64,000 nt of DNA, taken from assembly GCF_001426405.1 (NCBI RefSeq), contig NZ_LMEP01000012.1, forward strand, positions 634,707 to 698,706, given 5' to 3'. The notes under the pieces are model-generated. The model made no database searches. It was not told where the DNA came from and saw only the letters and a list, made by a program, of their open reading frames with translations. The stretch's first letter is position 1. The number at the start of each line of letters is the position of its first letter. This stretch comes from Streptomyces sp. Root1304 (GTDB taxonomy: Bacteria; Actinomycetota; Actinomycetes; Streptomycetales; Streptomycetaceae). The translations under genes were made by a program, and so were the position numbers. Shown piece after piece: positions 9,511 through 18,356 of the stretch.

Positions 9511-10127
9511 GGCGCCGGCCCGCCGCGGCGCTGCTCGCCCTGCTGACGCTGACGGCGACGGCCTGCGGCATCCAGGAGAGCGACGTCGTCGAGGCGGGCG
9601 GCGCCGCGACCGTCGCCGTCGCGCCGATCCCCGAGTACCGGACCGTGCTCTACTTCCTCGGCCCCGACGGCCGGTCGATGCCGGTGGCCCGCGAGCTCTC
9701 GGGCCCCGTCCCGGTGGCCACCAACCCCTCGGACGGCACCGGAACCGGCGAGGCCCTCCACGAGGAGGTCACCCCCGAGGACAAGGCGGCGGGCATCGGC
9801 CTCCGCCCCGGGGAGGTCGCCACCGACATGGTCCTCGCGATGCTCCTGGCCGGCCCCGTGGCCGCCGAGGCCACCGCGGGCATCACCACCGCCCTGCCCG
9901 ACGGCGCCACCGCCGGAGGGCTGCACGTCACACCGGACCCGTCCGGCCCGACCTCGGGCCGCCGGCTGCTCCGGCTCCGGGCGCCCTTCCCCGTCATGGA
10001 ACTGTCGGAGTCGGCCGTCCGCCAGCTGGTCTGCACGACCGCCTACGCGGAACACCCGGCCGGCCTGGTCGACGTGTCGGTCACCGGCCCGGACGGCGCC
10101 CTGCCGGTCGCCCGCTGCGACGACTAG
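9507..10127 (+). CDS. GerMN-domain lipoprotein
   Basis: A 206-residue exported protein with an N-terminal signal and lipobox TATAC (Cys20). The mature part resembles the GerMN fold: a hydrophobic strand YRTVLYFLGPDGR, a region DMVLAMLLAGP, then GATAGGLHV and a C-terminal VRQLVCTTAY segment. GerMN lipoproteins often accompany two-component systems in actinobacteria (for example LpqB with MtrAB), where they modulate the sensor. The start overlaps the kinase stop (GTGA), which supports such a coupling here. No enzymatic motif is seen. Confidence 0.8.
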   Translation: MRRRPAAALLALLTLTATACGIQESDVVEAGGAATVAVAPIPEYRTVLYFLGPDGRSMPVARELSGPVPVATNPSDGTGTGEALHEEVTPEDKAAGIGLRPGEVATDMVLAMLLAGPVAAEATAGITTALPDGATAGGLHVTPDPSGPTSGRRLLRLRAPFPVMELSESAVRQLVCTTAYAEHPAGLVDVSVTGPDGALPVARCDD

Positions 10128-10169
10128 GGCCTGTCGTCACACTCCCGTCGTTGCCCGGAGGGCGGCCTC

Positions 10170-11009
10170 TCACGAGACCTGGGAGCCCCGCAGTTCGGCG
10201 AGCACCGCGTCCGTGAACGGCGGCCACGCCTCCACCGCCCACGCCCCGAAGGGCCGGTCGGTGAGCGCCACACACGCGGCCCGGACGTCGGGGTCGATCC
10301 ACAGGAACGTGCCGGACTGGCCGAAGTGGCCGAAGGTGCGCGGGGAGGAGCTCGCGCCCGTCCAGTGCGGGGACTTGCCGTCGCGGATCTCGAAGCCGAG
10401 CCCCCAGTCGTTCGGCCGCTGGTGCCCGTAGCCGGGCAGGATGCCGGTCAGACCGGGGTACGCCACGGTCATCGCGTCCAGGACCGTGCGCGGGTCCAGC
10501 AGCCGCGGCGCCTGCACCTCGGCGGCGAACCGCACCAGGTCGTCCACGGTCGACACGCCGTCCTTCGCGGGCGAGCCGTCCAGGGACGTCGACGTCATGC
10601 CCAGCGGCTCCAGGACCGCCTGGTGCAGATACTCGGCGAAGGGGATGTCGGTCGCCTTGGCGAGGTGGTCGCCGAGCACCTCGAAGCCGGTGTTGGAGTA
10701 GATCCTGCGGGTGCCCGGCGCGGCCGTCACCCGGTTCTCGTCGAAGGCGAGCCCCGAGGTGTGGGCGAGCAGGTGGCGGACGGTCGCGCCCTCGGGCCCG
10801 GCCGGCTCGTCCAGGTCGATCGCCCCCTCCTCGTACGCGACGAGGACGGCGTACGCCGCGAGCGGCTTGGTGACCGAGGCGAGCGGGAAGCGCCGCCCGG
10901 TGGGGCCGTACGACCCGGCCAGGGTGCCGTCCGCGCGGACCACGGCGGCGGCCGCGGTGGGGACGGGCCAGTTCTCGATCGACGCCAGGCTCGGCACGGT
11001 GCTCTCCAT
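10170..11009 (-). CDS. Serine hydrolase, class C beta-lactamase/DD-peptidase fold
   Basis: A 279-residue protein with the active-site signatures of the beta-lactamase class C family: SVTK (nucleophile Ser45, Lys48), then YSN, and a late HFGQSGTF segment standing in for the third HxG-type motif. No signal peptide is visible at the ATG start (11009), so it is probably cytoplasmic, like many esterase-type members; substrate unknown. It is divergent from the MerR gene, sharing a 52-bp intergenic region with the palindromic operator at 11031-11040, so the MerR protein may control it as well. Confidence 0.88.
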   Translation of the reverse strand: MESTVPSLASIENWPVPTAAAAVVRADGTLAGSYGPTGRRFPLASVTKPLAAYAVLVAYEEGAIDLDEPAGPEGATVRHLLAHTSGLAFDENRVTAAPGTRRIYSNTGFEVLGDHLAKATDIPFAEYLHQAVLEPLGMTSTSLDGSPAKDGVSTVDDLVRFAAEVQAPRLLDPRTVLDAMTVAYPGLTGILPGYGHQRPNDWGLGFEIRDGKSPHWTGASSSPRTFGHFGQSGTFLWIDPDVRAACVALTDRPFGAWAVEAWPPFTDAVLAELRGSQVS

Positions 11010-11023
11010 GCCGCCGAGCCTAC

Positions 11024-11054
11024 TTGCTTCGAGTGCACTCCAACGTTTTAGCGT
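11024..11054 (+). promoter_or_regulatory. MerR-type promoter with operator palindrome
   Basis: A -35-like TTGCTT (11024-11029) and a -10-like TAGCGT (11049-11054) are separated by 19 bp, the long spacer typical of MerR-controlled promoters. The spacer holds the perfect palindrome GAGTGCACTC (11031-11040). The -10 ends 7 bases before the ATG at 11062, so the merR transcript may be leaderless. This is read from sequence only. Confidence 0.6.
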
Positions 11055-11061
11055 GGGGGTC

Positions 11062-11490
11062 ATGAGCGTGATGGCGAGCACGAGCACGAGCACCGTTCCG
11101 AGCCCGGGCGGAACCCGGACGCACCACACCATCAGCGAGGTCTCCGCGCTGACCGGCCTCTCGGCGCACACCCTGCGCTGGTACGAGCGGATCGGCCTCA
11201 TGCCGCACGTCGACCGGTCGCACACCGGCCAGCGCCGCTTCACCGAGCAGGACCTGAGCTGGCTCGCGTTCGTCGGCAAGCTGCGGCTCACGGGCATGCC
11301 GGTCGCGGACATGGTCCGGTACGCGGAGCTGGTGCGCGAGGGCGACCACACCCGGGACGCGCGACGGGAGCTCCTGGAGACCACCAGGGAGGACGTGCTC
11401 TCCCGGATCACCGAACTGCAGGACACGCTCGCCGTGCTCGACATCAAGATCAGCCATTACGGGACCGTCTGCGGAGGAACACCTTCATGA
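11062..11490 (+). CDS. MerR-family transcriptional regulator
   Basis: A 142-residue regulator. After a Ser/Thr-rich N-terminus the MerR helix-turn-helix begins at HTISEVSALTGLSAHTLRWYERIGL, with wing residues TGQRRFTEQDLSWL, followed by a long dimerisation helix ending in KISHYGTVCGG. This resembles the AdhR/YhdM subgroup that controls aldo-keto or alcohol dehydrogenases. Its stop overlaps the ATG of the aldo-keto reductase by 4 bp, fitting that role. No Shine-Dalgarno is present before ATG 11062, in line with a leaderless start. Only one Cys lies near the C-terminus, so the effector cannot be inferred. Confidence 0.92.
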   Translation: MSVMASTSTSTVPSPGGTRTHHTISEVSALTGLSAHTLRWYERIGLMPHVDRSHTGQRRFTEQDLSWLAFVGKLRLTGMPVADMVRYAELVREGDHTRDARRELLETTREDVLSRITELQDTLAVLDIKISHYGTVCGGTPS

Positions 11491-12509
11491 CCAGCGAGAC
11501 CAGGATCGACACCGTACGCCTCGGCCAGGACGGACCCCGGGTCGGCGTCCAGGGCTTCGGCGCCATGGGCATCAGCGAGTTCTACGGCGACACCGACGAG
11601 GCCGCCGCCCGCGACACCCTCGAAGCGGCCCTGGAGGCCGGCGTCACCCTGATCGACACCGCCGACATCTACGGCAGCGGCGCCAACGAGGAGTTCCTCG
11701 CCCCCTTCCTCGCCGCCCACCGCGACGAGGTCACCCTCGCCACCAAGTTCGCCATAGAGCGCCGCGCCGACGACCCGACCTACCGGGGGATCCGCAACGA
11801 CCCGGCGTACATCAGGAAGGCCGCCGAGGACAGCCTGCGCCGCCTCGGCATCGAGACCATCGACCTCTACTACATGCACCGCCGCGACCCGGAGATCCCC
11901 TTCGCCGAGTCCGTCGGCGCGATGGCCGAGCTCGTCCAGCAGGGCAAGGTCCGCCACCTGGGCCTCAGCGAGGTCACCGGTGCCGAACTCCGTGAGGCCC
12001 ACGCCGTGCACCCGATCACCGCGCTCCAGTCGGAGTGGTCGCTCTTCTCCCGCGACGTGGAGCGCAGCGCCGTCGGTGCCGCCGCCGAACTCGGCGTGAC
12101 GTTCGTGCCGTACTCCCCGCTCGGCCGGGGCTTCCTGACCGGCGCGTTCGCGGATGCCACCAAGGACCTGTCGGGTGGCGACTTCCGCCGCTACCAGCCC
12201 CGCTTCACCGGCGAGAACGCGGAGCGGAACGCCGCCCTCCTCGACCCGGTCCGGAAGATCGCCGCCGCGCACGGGGCGACCCCGGCGCAGATCGCGCTCG
12301 CCTGGGTCCAGCAGCGGGCCTCGGTGCACGGCCTGACCGTCGTACCGATCCCCGGCACCCGCAAGCGCTCCCGCCTGGAGGAGAACGCGGCCGCCACCCG
12401 CATCACCCTCACCGACGCCGAACTCGCCGAACTGGAGCCGATCGCGGGCCTGGTGGCGGGCGACCGCTACCCGGACATGCGGTTCACGTCGGTGGAGCGG
12501 GAGGGCTGA
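11487..12509 (+). CDS. Aldo/keto reductase
   Basis: A 340-residue NADPH-dependent oxidoreductase with a TIM-barrel fold. The catalytic tetrad can be traced: Asp and Tyr in IDTADIYGSGANEE, Lys in TLATKFAI, His in LYYMHRRDPE. The cofactor loop is seen as VVPIPGTRKRSRLEENAAA. It follows the MerR gene with a 4-bp overlap, so both are co-expressed; a detoxifying role towards reactive aldehydes is a plausible inference. The physiological substrate is unknown. Confidence 0.93.
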   Translation: MTSETRIDTVRLGQDGPRVGVQGFGAMGISEFYGDTDEAAARDTLEAALEAGVTLIDTADIYGSGANEEFLAPFLAAHRDEVTLATKFAIERRADDPTYRGIRNDPAYIRKAAEDSLRRLGIETIDLYYMHRRDPEIPFAESVGAMAELVQQGKVRHLGLSEVTGAELREAHAVHPITALQSEWSLFSRDVERSAVGAAAELGVTFVPYSPLGRGFLTGAFADATKDLSGGDFRRYQPRFTGENAERNAALLDPVRKIAAAHGATPAQIALAWVQQRASVHGLTVVPIPGTRKRSRLEENAAATRITLTDAELAELEPIAGLVAGDRYPDMRFTSVEREG

Positions 12510-12520
12510 GCGGGCCGCGG

Positions 12521-12592
12521 CGGGCCCGGTGCCGGCCCCGGTCGCGGGCCCGGTGCCGGCCCCGGTCGCGGGCCCGGTGCCGGTCCCGGGCC
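12521..12592. repeat. Three 24-bp GC-rich tandem repeats
   Basis: Two identical 24-bp units (12521-12544 and 12545-12568) and a third that diverges at its end (12569-12592), with core cgggcccggtgccgg, fill the gap between the convergent aldo-keto reductase and acyltransferase genes. Each unit can form a small hairpin, so they may act in termination. Confidence 0.7.
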
Positions 12593-12595
12593 CGC

Positions 12596-13813
12596 TCACG
12601 CGAGTCCCAGCGCGAAGACCGCGAAGCCCGCCGCGAGCAGTCCCGCCAGGGTGCGGCGGGCCGGGCCGGTCCTCGTCCACGGGGACTCGAAGGTCCGGGC
12701 GTACCGGCCGATGAGGACGAGGAGACCCGCGAAGACCGGCATCCAGGCGAGCCGCGCCAGGATCCAGCCGACCGAGTCCGGCGCCCCGACCAGCCCCGGG
12801 ATCTCCCCGAGGTACGAGCCGGGGATCGCGGCGGCGAGCATCGCCGTCTGGTGCCAGCACAGGACCGTCATCGCCGACAGGTTGACGACCACGACCGGCG
12901 CCCACAGCGCGGGCCGCTTCAGGAGCCTGCCGAGCCGGTCACGGAGCAGGATCGCGGCGCCGCTCTGCGCGGCGGCGAGGGCCAGGACGAGCAGCGACGG
13001 CGGGTGCGAGTTGGTGCGGGCCTCGCCGGGGACGCCGACCATCGACGCCGGGTAGCCGAAGGCCAGCAGCAGTGCGGCGAACAGCGCCGCCCCGCCGAGC
13101 AGCAGCCCCCAGGCGTGCCGCTTGGTGACCCGGCCCTCGCCCCAGGAGACGCCGAGCTGATACGCGAACAGCCAGCCGGGCAGGATGTTCAGGAGGCTGA
13201 GCCAGGACGGCACGGCGTCGGCGTACGGCCCGTACCGCAGGAAGTCGACGACGGCGACCGAGCCGAGCAGCGGAGCCGCCGCCCACACCCCGAGGCGGCG
13301 GGCCGCCCGGACGCACAGCGGGGTCAGCGCGGTGACCACGGTGTACACCCCGACGAACCAGAGCGGCTGGATCACCAGCGTCGACGCCGTCCGCAGCGTG
13401 TCCACGGGCACCCCGAGCCCGAAGTGCAGCAGCGGGAGGAGCGCCGCCCACACGGCGGTGACCCCGAGGACCGGGCGGCCGAGGCGGGCGAGCCGGCCCT
13501 TCAGCCACTCGCCCGGGGAACCCCGGTGGCGCCGGTACGACAGGACCGAGGCGTAGCCGCCGACGAGGAAGAAGATCCCCAGCATCTGGAGCACCCAGCT
13601 GACGGGGGCGAGACCGGTGAAGGTGCCGAGCGGGCTCGCGTTGTGGATCGCGCCGTCCGAGGAGAGCGTGAAGCCGCCGAGCAGCCAGTGCCCGGTCGGC
13701 ACGGCGAGCAGGGCCAGGGCGCGCAGCCCGTCGATCGCCCGGTCGCGGTGGGCCGGGGTGCCGGACTCGATCTTCGCGGCCGTCTTCCGGGCCATGGTCG
13801 TCAGGGTGCTCAT
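12596..13813 (-). CDS. Acyltransferase-3 family membrane protein
   Basis: A 405-residue polytopic protein of the acyltransferase 3 (OafA/YrhL-like) family. The first cytoplasmic part has the family signature RDRAIDGLRALALLAVPTGHWLLGG, where the Arg and His of the signature are present. About ten transmembrane helices follow, including LQMLGIFFLVGGYAS and a late CWHQTAML segment. Members transfer acyl groups to cell-surface sugars or small molecules; the acceptor is not evident. ATG 13813 overlaps the upstream hydrolase stop (ATGA), so the two are translationally coupled, and a joint lipid or secondary-metabolite modification is possible. Confidence 0.87.
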   Translation of the reverse strand: MSTLTTMARKTAAKIESGTPAHRDRAIDGLRALALLAVPTGHWLLGGFTLSSDGAIHNASPLGTFTGLAPVSWVLQMLGIFFLVGGYASVLSYRRHRGSPGEWLKGRLARLGRPVLGVTAVWAALLPLLHFGLGVPVDTLRTASTLVIQPLWFVGVYTVVTALTPLCVRAARRLGVWAAAPLLGSVAVVDFLRYGPYADAVPSWLSLLNILPGWLFAYQLGVSWGEGRVTKRHAWGLLLGGAALFAALLLAFGYPASMVGVPGEARTNSHPPSLLVLALAAAQSGAAILLRDRLGRLLKRPALWAPVVVVNLSAMTVLCWHQTAMLAAAIPGSYLGEIPGLVGAPDSVGWILARLAWMPVFAGLLVLIGRYARTFESPWTRTGPARRTLAGLLAAGFAVFALGLA

Positions 13814-14790
13814 CGGACGTCTCCCTCGGCGATGGCGGCGAAGGCGCGCAGGGAGGCCGTGCCGGGCGCGAAGTAGCCGCCGTGGCCGGCGGCGTCGTCG
13901 GCCGCGATGCGGCGGGCGCCGAAGGACGGCTCCGTCGGGTCGGTGCCGTGGCCGAGGCCTGCGACCTCGACGTTCGGGACCCGGTCGATCCAGTCGGTGG
14001 GATCCTTCGCGGCCCAGACGCGGGCGGAGGTGCCGAGTTCGTTCACGTTCCCGGCGCGCATCCCGGGGGAGCCGAACACCACCAGGTCCTTGGCCTTCAG
14101 CGCGTGGGCGGCGAGGCCGCAGACCACGGAGCCGTAGCTGTGGCAGAACACGGACGGTTCGGCCGCCCCGACCGCCGCGAGACCGTCCACGAACCGGGTG
14201 AGCCGGTCCGCCCCGGCCTCGGCGAGCCGGCCGGTGGCCGCGTCCAGGCCGACGCCGAGGGGAGTCGTGTACCCGGCCCAGGCGACGACCGCCGTACGGC
14301 CGCCGGTGGCCCGGCGCAGCGCCTCCGCCATGCCCGCGAGCGAGCCGATGCGCCCCGCGTCGGTGTCGGACCCGGGCACGATCACCGCCACGTGCTCGGC
14401 CCTCGCCAGGTCCCCGTAGACCAGGGCGACCTGGCCCCGGCCGCGCGCGTCGTGGGCGAGGACCCGGGCCCCGCCGTACGTCCCGTGGGTGGCGCGGGCG
14501 TTGGCCGCGTACCGCAGTTCCAGCGGCGCGCCGTCGAGGTTCCCGACGACCGTCGGGTGGGCCAGGGCCAGTTCCCGCTGTCGTACGGGAGTGAGGCCGG
14601 CGAAGAACCGCGCGACCCCGGCCGGGTCCATCCGCTCCGGGTCGGGCAGTCCGGCCGCCCGCCACGCGGCCGTCCCGGCCGGCGCCCCGGTCACTGCCTC
14701 CTGGCTGTCGCCGGCCGCGAAGCCCGCCGTCCCGCCGATCACGGCGGTCACCAGGGCCGCGGTGATCAGGGTCCTCGAAATGCGGCGCAT
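13810..14790 (-). CDS. Secreted alpha/beta hydrolase, DUF1023 family
   Basis: A 326-residue protein with an N-terminal signal peptide (LITAALVTAVIGGTAGFAAG) and a DUF1023 hydrolase domain. The nucleophile elbow reads CHSYGS (Ser about 217), with an upstream strand VAVIVPGSDTDAGRI and a late His in a GHGGYF context. It shares block after block with the hydrolase at 18357-19571 (VVGNLDGAPLELRYAAN, VGLDAATGRLAE, FCHSYGSVVCG), so the two are paralogues. It is co-transcribed with the acyltransferase by a 4-bp overlap. Substrate unknown. Confidence 0.86.
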   Translation of the reverse strand: MRRISRTLITAALVTAVIGGTAGFAAGDSQEAVTGAPAGTAAWRAAGLPDPERMDPAGVARFFAGLTPVRQRELALAHPTVVGNLDGAPLELRYAANARATHGTYGGARVLAHDARGRGQVALVYGDLARAEHVAVIVPGSDTDAGRIGSLAGMAEALRRATGGRTAVVAWAGYTTPLGVGLDAATGRLAEAGADRLTRFVDGLAAVGAAEPSVFCHSYGSVVCGLAAHALKAKDLVVFGSPGMRAGNVNELGTSARVWAAKDPTDWIDRVPNVEVAGLGHGTDPTEPSFGARRIAADDAAGHGGYFAPGTASLRAFAAIAEGDVR

Positions 14791-15039
14791 GGGGTCGCCC
14801 TCCCTCTTCGGTACTCGCTCGTTCGCTGGCGAGAGGAAGGTAGGAAGACGACGGGTGACGGCACGTCACACCGGGGGGCCAACTCCCGCCCGATACCGGG
14901 GTAGGGGGTGGTGGAGCAGCCAACACCAGGGGCGGGGTGGGGTTTTCCCCCGGGTGCCCGCCGGGGGGTGGGTCAGGGGCGCGGGCGCGGGTTCAGGGCG
15001 CGGTGGGGTCGGGGTGCGGGGCGGACCGGGGGCGCGGAA

Positions 15040-15720
15040 TCAGGGCGCACCCGGGGTGACCAGGCCGGACTCGTACGCGAAGACCACCGCCTGGGCCCGG
15101 TCGCGCAGGTCCAGCTTGGCCAGGACCCGGCCGATGTGGGTCTTCACGGTCTGCTCGGCGAGCACCAGATGATCCGCGATCTCCTGGTTGGAGAGGCCCC
15201 GGGCGATGAGTTCCAGTACCTCGGTCTCACGCGGGGTGAGACCGTTCAGGCGCAGCGCCGTGGTGTCCCGGCGCGGGGCCGGCCGTGAGGCGGCGAAGTC
15301 GGCGATGAGCCGCCGGGTCACGGAGGGCGCGAGCAGGGCCTCGCCCGCCGCCACCACCCGTACCGCCGCGATGAGATCGGCGGGCGGCGCGTCCTTCAGG
15401 AGGAATCCGGACGCGCCCGCGCGCAGCGCCTCGTACACGTAGTCGTCGACGTCGAAGGTGGTCAGCATCAGCACCTTCGGGAGGTGGGTGACTCCGACCG
15501 GCGGGTGCAGGATCTCCCGGGCGGCGGCGAGCCCGTCCAGCTCCGGCATCCGCACGTCCATCAGCACCACGTCCGGGTGCGTCGAACGGGCCACGTCGAC
15601 GCCCTGCCGCCCGTCGGGGGCCTCGCCCACGACGTCGATGTCGGGCTGAGCGGCGAGCAGCGCGGCGAATCCGGCCCGCACCATGGCCTGGTCGTCGACG
15701 ATGATCACGCGGATGGTCAC
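15040..15720 (-). CDS. NarL/FixJ-type response regulator
   Basis: A 226-residue regulator. The receiver domain has VDDQAM, phospho-acceptor Asp in DVVLMDVRMPELDG (about Asp54), and Lys in FLLKDA. The C-terminal LuxR helix-turn-helix reads LTPRETEVLELIARGLSNQEIADHL in two adjoining segments. GTG 15720 overlaps the kinase stop (GTGA), so kinase and regulator are one operon in that order. Targets unknown. Confidence 0.95.
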   Translation of the reverse strand: MTIRVIIVDDQAMVRAGFAALLAAQPDIDVVGEAPDGRQGVDVARSTHPDVVLMDVRMPELDGLAAAREILHPPVGVTHLPKVLMLTTFDVDDYVYEALRAGASGFLLKDAPPADLIAAVRVVAAGEALLAPSVTRRLIADFAASRPAPRRDTTALRLNGLTPRETEVLELIARGLSNQEIADHLVLAEQTVKTHIGRVLAKLDLRDRAQAVVFAYESGLVTPGAP

Positions 15721-17210
15721 TCGGGGTCCTTGGGGGTGGGGGTCGGGGTGGGAGTCGGGGTCTGGATCGGGGCCGGGGCCGGGGCCGGGGTCGGGGTCTG
15801 GATCGGGTCAGGGCTCGGGCTCGGGCCAGGGCTCGGGGGCGAGTCCGGAACGGCGCCCGGCACACGGCCCGGGGTCGGTGCCGGGTCCGGAGCGACGCCC
15901 GCGACCGGGTCCGGTGTCAGCGGCATCCGTGCCGCCACCCGGAAGCCCCCGTCCGGCAGCGGCCCGGTGTCGAGCGAGCCGCCGGTCAACCGTACGCGCT
16001 CCCGCATGCCGACGAGCCCGTGACCCGTGCCCTGCGCACCCCGTTCCACCGAGGAACCCGCCTCCAGGGTGGGCCCGTTGACGACCAGGACCGTCAGCCA
16101 GCCGTCGTCCGCGCGGACGGACACCCGGGTCGAAGCCCCCGGCGCGTGCCGGACCACGTTGGCGAGCGCCTCCTGCACGATGCGGTACGCGGACAGGTCC
16201 ACGGCCTGCGGTACGTCCCCGAGGTCGGCGGCGAGCCGCAGCTCGGCCGGCACCCCCGCCCGTACGGTCGCCTCCACCAGCTGCTGTACCCGGTCGAGAC
16301 CGGGCTGCGGGGTCCGCTCGCCCTCGCTGCCGTCGCTGCGGAGCACCGAGAGGAGCCGGCGCATCTCGGCCAGCGACTCGCGCGCGCTCGCCGCGATCGA
16401 GGTGAACTCCTCGCGGGCCGCCTCCGGGAGCTCCGGGATGCGGTACGGCGCCGAGTCCGCCTGCACGGTGATGACGGACATGTGGTGGGCGACCACGTCG
16501 TGCAGTTCGCGGGCGATCCTGGCCCGTTCCTCCAGAAGGGTCCGGCGGGCCCGCTCGGCCTCGTTGATGTGTTCCTGCTCGACGAGGCGCCGTTGGGCGT
16601 CTCCCCGCGCGCGTACCGCCGAGGTGAGCAGGAGCAGCACCCCGCTCAGGACGAGCAGCAGCGTGTGGATGCTGGTGTAGCCGTCGGGACGGAACACCTC
16701 CAGGACGTATCCGGCCACGCCCGTCGCCAGCCACACCCCGAACAGGGCCCGACGGGACTCGCGGAGCCCGAGCGCGATCATCAGCGCGCAGTAGCCGACG
16801 AGGACCGGCGGGGTCCAGGGCCAGAAGTGGGCGCGCGGGCCGTCCGCCGCGAGGAGGACGACGGCGCCGAGGACATCGGCGGCGAAGATGATCCACCAGG
16901 CTTCGAGGGGCCGGGCGACGGCAAGCAGCAGCGGGGCGGTCTGGGCGGTGCCGAGGGCCCCGGCGAGGGCGCCGTTGACGCCGTAGTCGCCCATGAGGAG
17001 CTGGACCGTGGTGGGGAGCAGCGAGGCCACGAAGGCGAGGGCGACGGCGTACGGCAGCAGCCGCACCCACCGCGAGGAGGCGTCGGAGAGGAGCGGCGCC
17101 CCCGGAGTGGCCGGGGTGGTGAGCGCGGTGCCCAGCCCCTGGAACATCACACGGGTCCGGGTGCCGATCCGGCGGAGGGTGGGCGGCACGTGCCGCTGTT
17201 CGGTAGCCAT
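15717..17210 (-). CDS. Sensor histidine kinase (HisKA_3) with Pro/Thr repeat tail
   Basis: A 497-residue NarX/DesK-type kinase. The N-terminal half has about six membrane segments; a coiled linker leads to the HisKA_3 box LLEERARIARELHDVVAHHMS (split over the dimerisation helix), then HATPase with IVQEALANVVRHAPG and a degenerate G2 GTGHGLVGMRERV. From about residue 440 the protein ends in low-complexity Pro/Ala/Thr sequence (PTPAPAPAPI then PTPTPTPTP) encoded by degenerate ggggtc-type tandem repeats at 15720-15890. The tail is unlikely to be catalytic. ATG 17210 is the first good start. Confidence 0.92.
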   Translation of the reverse strand: MATEQRHVPPTLRRIGTRTRVMFQGLGTALTTPATPGAPLLSDASSRWVRLLPYAVALAFVASLLPTTVQLLMGDYGVNGALAGALGTAQTAPLLLAVARPLEAWWIIFAADVLGAVVLLAADGPRAHFWPWTPPVLVGYCALMIALGLRESRRALFGVWLATGVAGYVLEVFRPDGYTSIHTLLLVLSGVLLLLTSAVRARGDAQRRLVEQEHINEAERARRTLLEERARIARELHDVVAHHMSVITVQADSAPYRIPELPEAAREEFTSIAASARESLAEMRRLLSVLRSDGSEGERTPQPGLDRVQQLVEATVRAGVPAELRLAADLGDVPQAVDLSAYRIVQEALANVVRHAPGASTRVSVRADDGWLTVLVVNGPTLEAGSSVERGAQGTGHGLVGMRERVRLTGGSLDTGPLPDGGFRVAARMPLTPDPVAGVAPDPAPTPGRVPGAVPDSPPSPGPSPSPDPIQTPTPAPAPAPIQTPTPTPTPTPKDPE

Positions 17211-17433
17211 GACCCGCCCAGGGTAGGCAGCGCACCCGGCAGGGGGCGTCATACCGGGGAGCGGGCCGGGGCGTGATACCGGGGTATGACGTGGGGGAGC
17301 GGGGGATCGCGGCCTGGGGCCGGGGGCCTGTGGATCCGGCCCGAGGAGCCCAGCCCCCACAGTCCCCGCCGCCCCTACGACCCCCAGCCGTCCCCACGAC
17401 CCCCGCCGTCCCCACCGCCCCCGCGGACCGTGC

Positions 17434-18282
17434 TCAGAGCTCCGCCAGGAGCTCCGCCTTCTTCGCCGAGAACTCCTCGTCCGTCACCAGCCCCGCCTGA
17501 TGCAGTTCACCCAGGTGCCGAATCCTTTCGGCAACCGCTCCGGGCGTGGCCACGCGCGCGGGTACGCGGTCCGTGCTGCGGATCGCCGCGAGCACCGCCG
17601 CCGCGAAGGGAAGGGACTCGTGCACCGGCCCGTAGCCACGACCGAAGACGACCGAGGCGGGATCCCGGTCGGCCTGCGGCACCCGTGGCTCACCGCCCCG
17701 CCGCACCAGCCGCAGGTACCCGTCGAGGCCGTCCGGCGAGCGCCATTCGACCCCGCAGAGGTCCCGTACGGAGAAGGACTGGTCGCCCGCCTTCCACTTC
17801 TCGGAGGACGCCCCCGTCCAGGACCAGCGGAAGGTGACCTCGGAGGCCCCGTCGAAGCTCGCCCTGCCGTCGTACGCCTTGAAGGACAGCGGCCCGCGCG
17901 GCGGCGCGACCAGGAACGGGTCGCCGGGCATCGGCTCCCCGTCACCCGGCGCGAGGCGGCCCAGCAGCTCGTCCCGGTAGTGCGCCGCGAGCGGCTCCCG
18001 TTCCGCCGGGAGCACCAGGCGGTACGGATCGCACCCTTCCTTGAGCTGCCCCGCGGCCGCCTCCATCAGCGGATCGGCGCCCGGTCTCGGCACGGCGTGC
18101 AGCACGACGGTGCCCCGCTTCCCGGGCGTGAGCGTCACGGACGCCAACGCCTCGTGCGGTACACGTCGTTCGCGCAGCGCCTGGTAGAGCCTCGGCGTGC
18201 GGATCCCCCGTTCGAAGCGGATGACGAGGGCGTCACTCTCGAACTCCCAGGTGGCATGAATTCCGGCCAGCACATCACCCAT
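17434..18282 (-). CDS. DUF4429 protein with C-terminal SHOCT domain
   Basis: A 282-residue cytoplasmic protein, conserved in Streptomyces. Two DUF4429 units can be seen, each with a WEF/FRW strand pair and a conserved LTPGKRGTVVLHAVPRPGADPL stretch in the first; the C-terminus is a SHOCT motif (RIRHLGELHQAGLVTDEEF then AKKAELL). I use ATG 18282; ATG 18291 is in frame just upstream. Function unknown; SHOCT units usually mediate oligomerisation or membrane-stress responses. A 150-base AT-poor gap with no gene separates it from the kinase start. Confidence 0.83.
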   Translation of the reverse strand: MGDVLAGIHATWEFESDALVIRFERGIRTPRLYQALRERRVPHEALASVTLTPGKRGTVVLHAVPRPGADPLMEAAAGQLKEGCDPYRLVLPAEREPLAAHYRDELLGRLAPGDGEPMPGDPFLVAPPRGPLSFKAYDGRASFDGASEVTFRWSWTGASSEKWKAGDQSFSVRDLCGVEWRSPDGLDGYLRLVRRGGEPRVPQADRDPASVVFGRGYGPVHESLPFAAAVLAAIRSTDRVPARVATPGAVAERIRHLGELHQAGLVTDEEFSAKKAELLAEL

Positions 18283-18356
18283 ACGCCTCATCGTAAGCGG
18301 CGCCTGCCTCCGCGTCGCCCCTGTGAAAGGTCCTGAAATCACGTGATCTACGCGCG

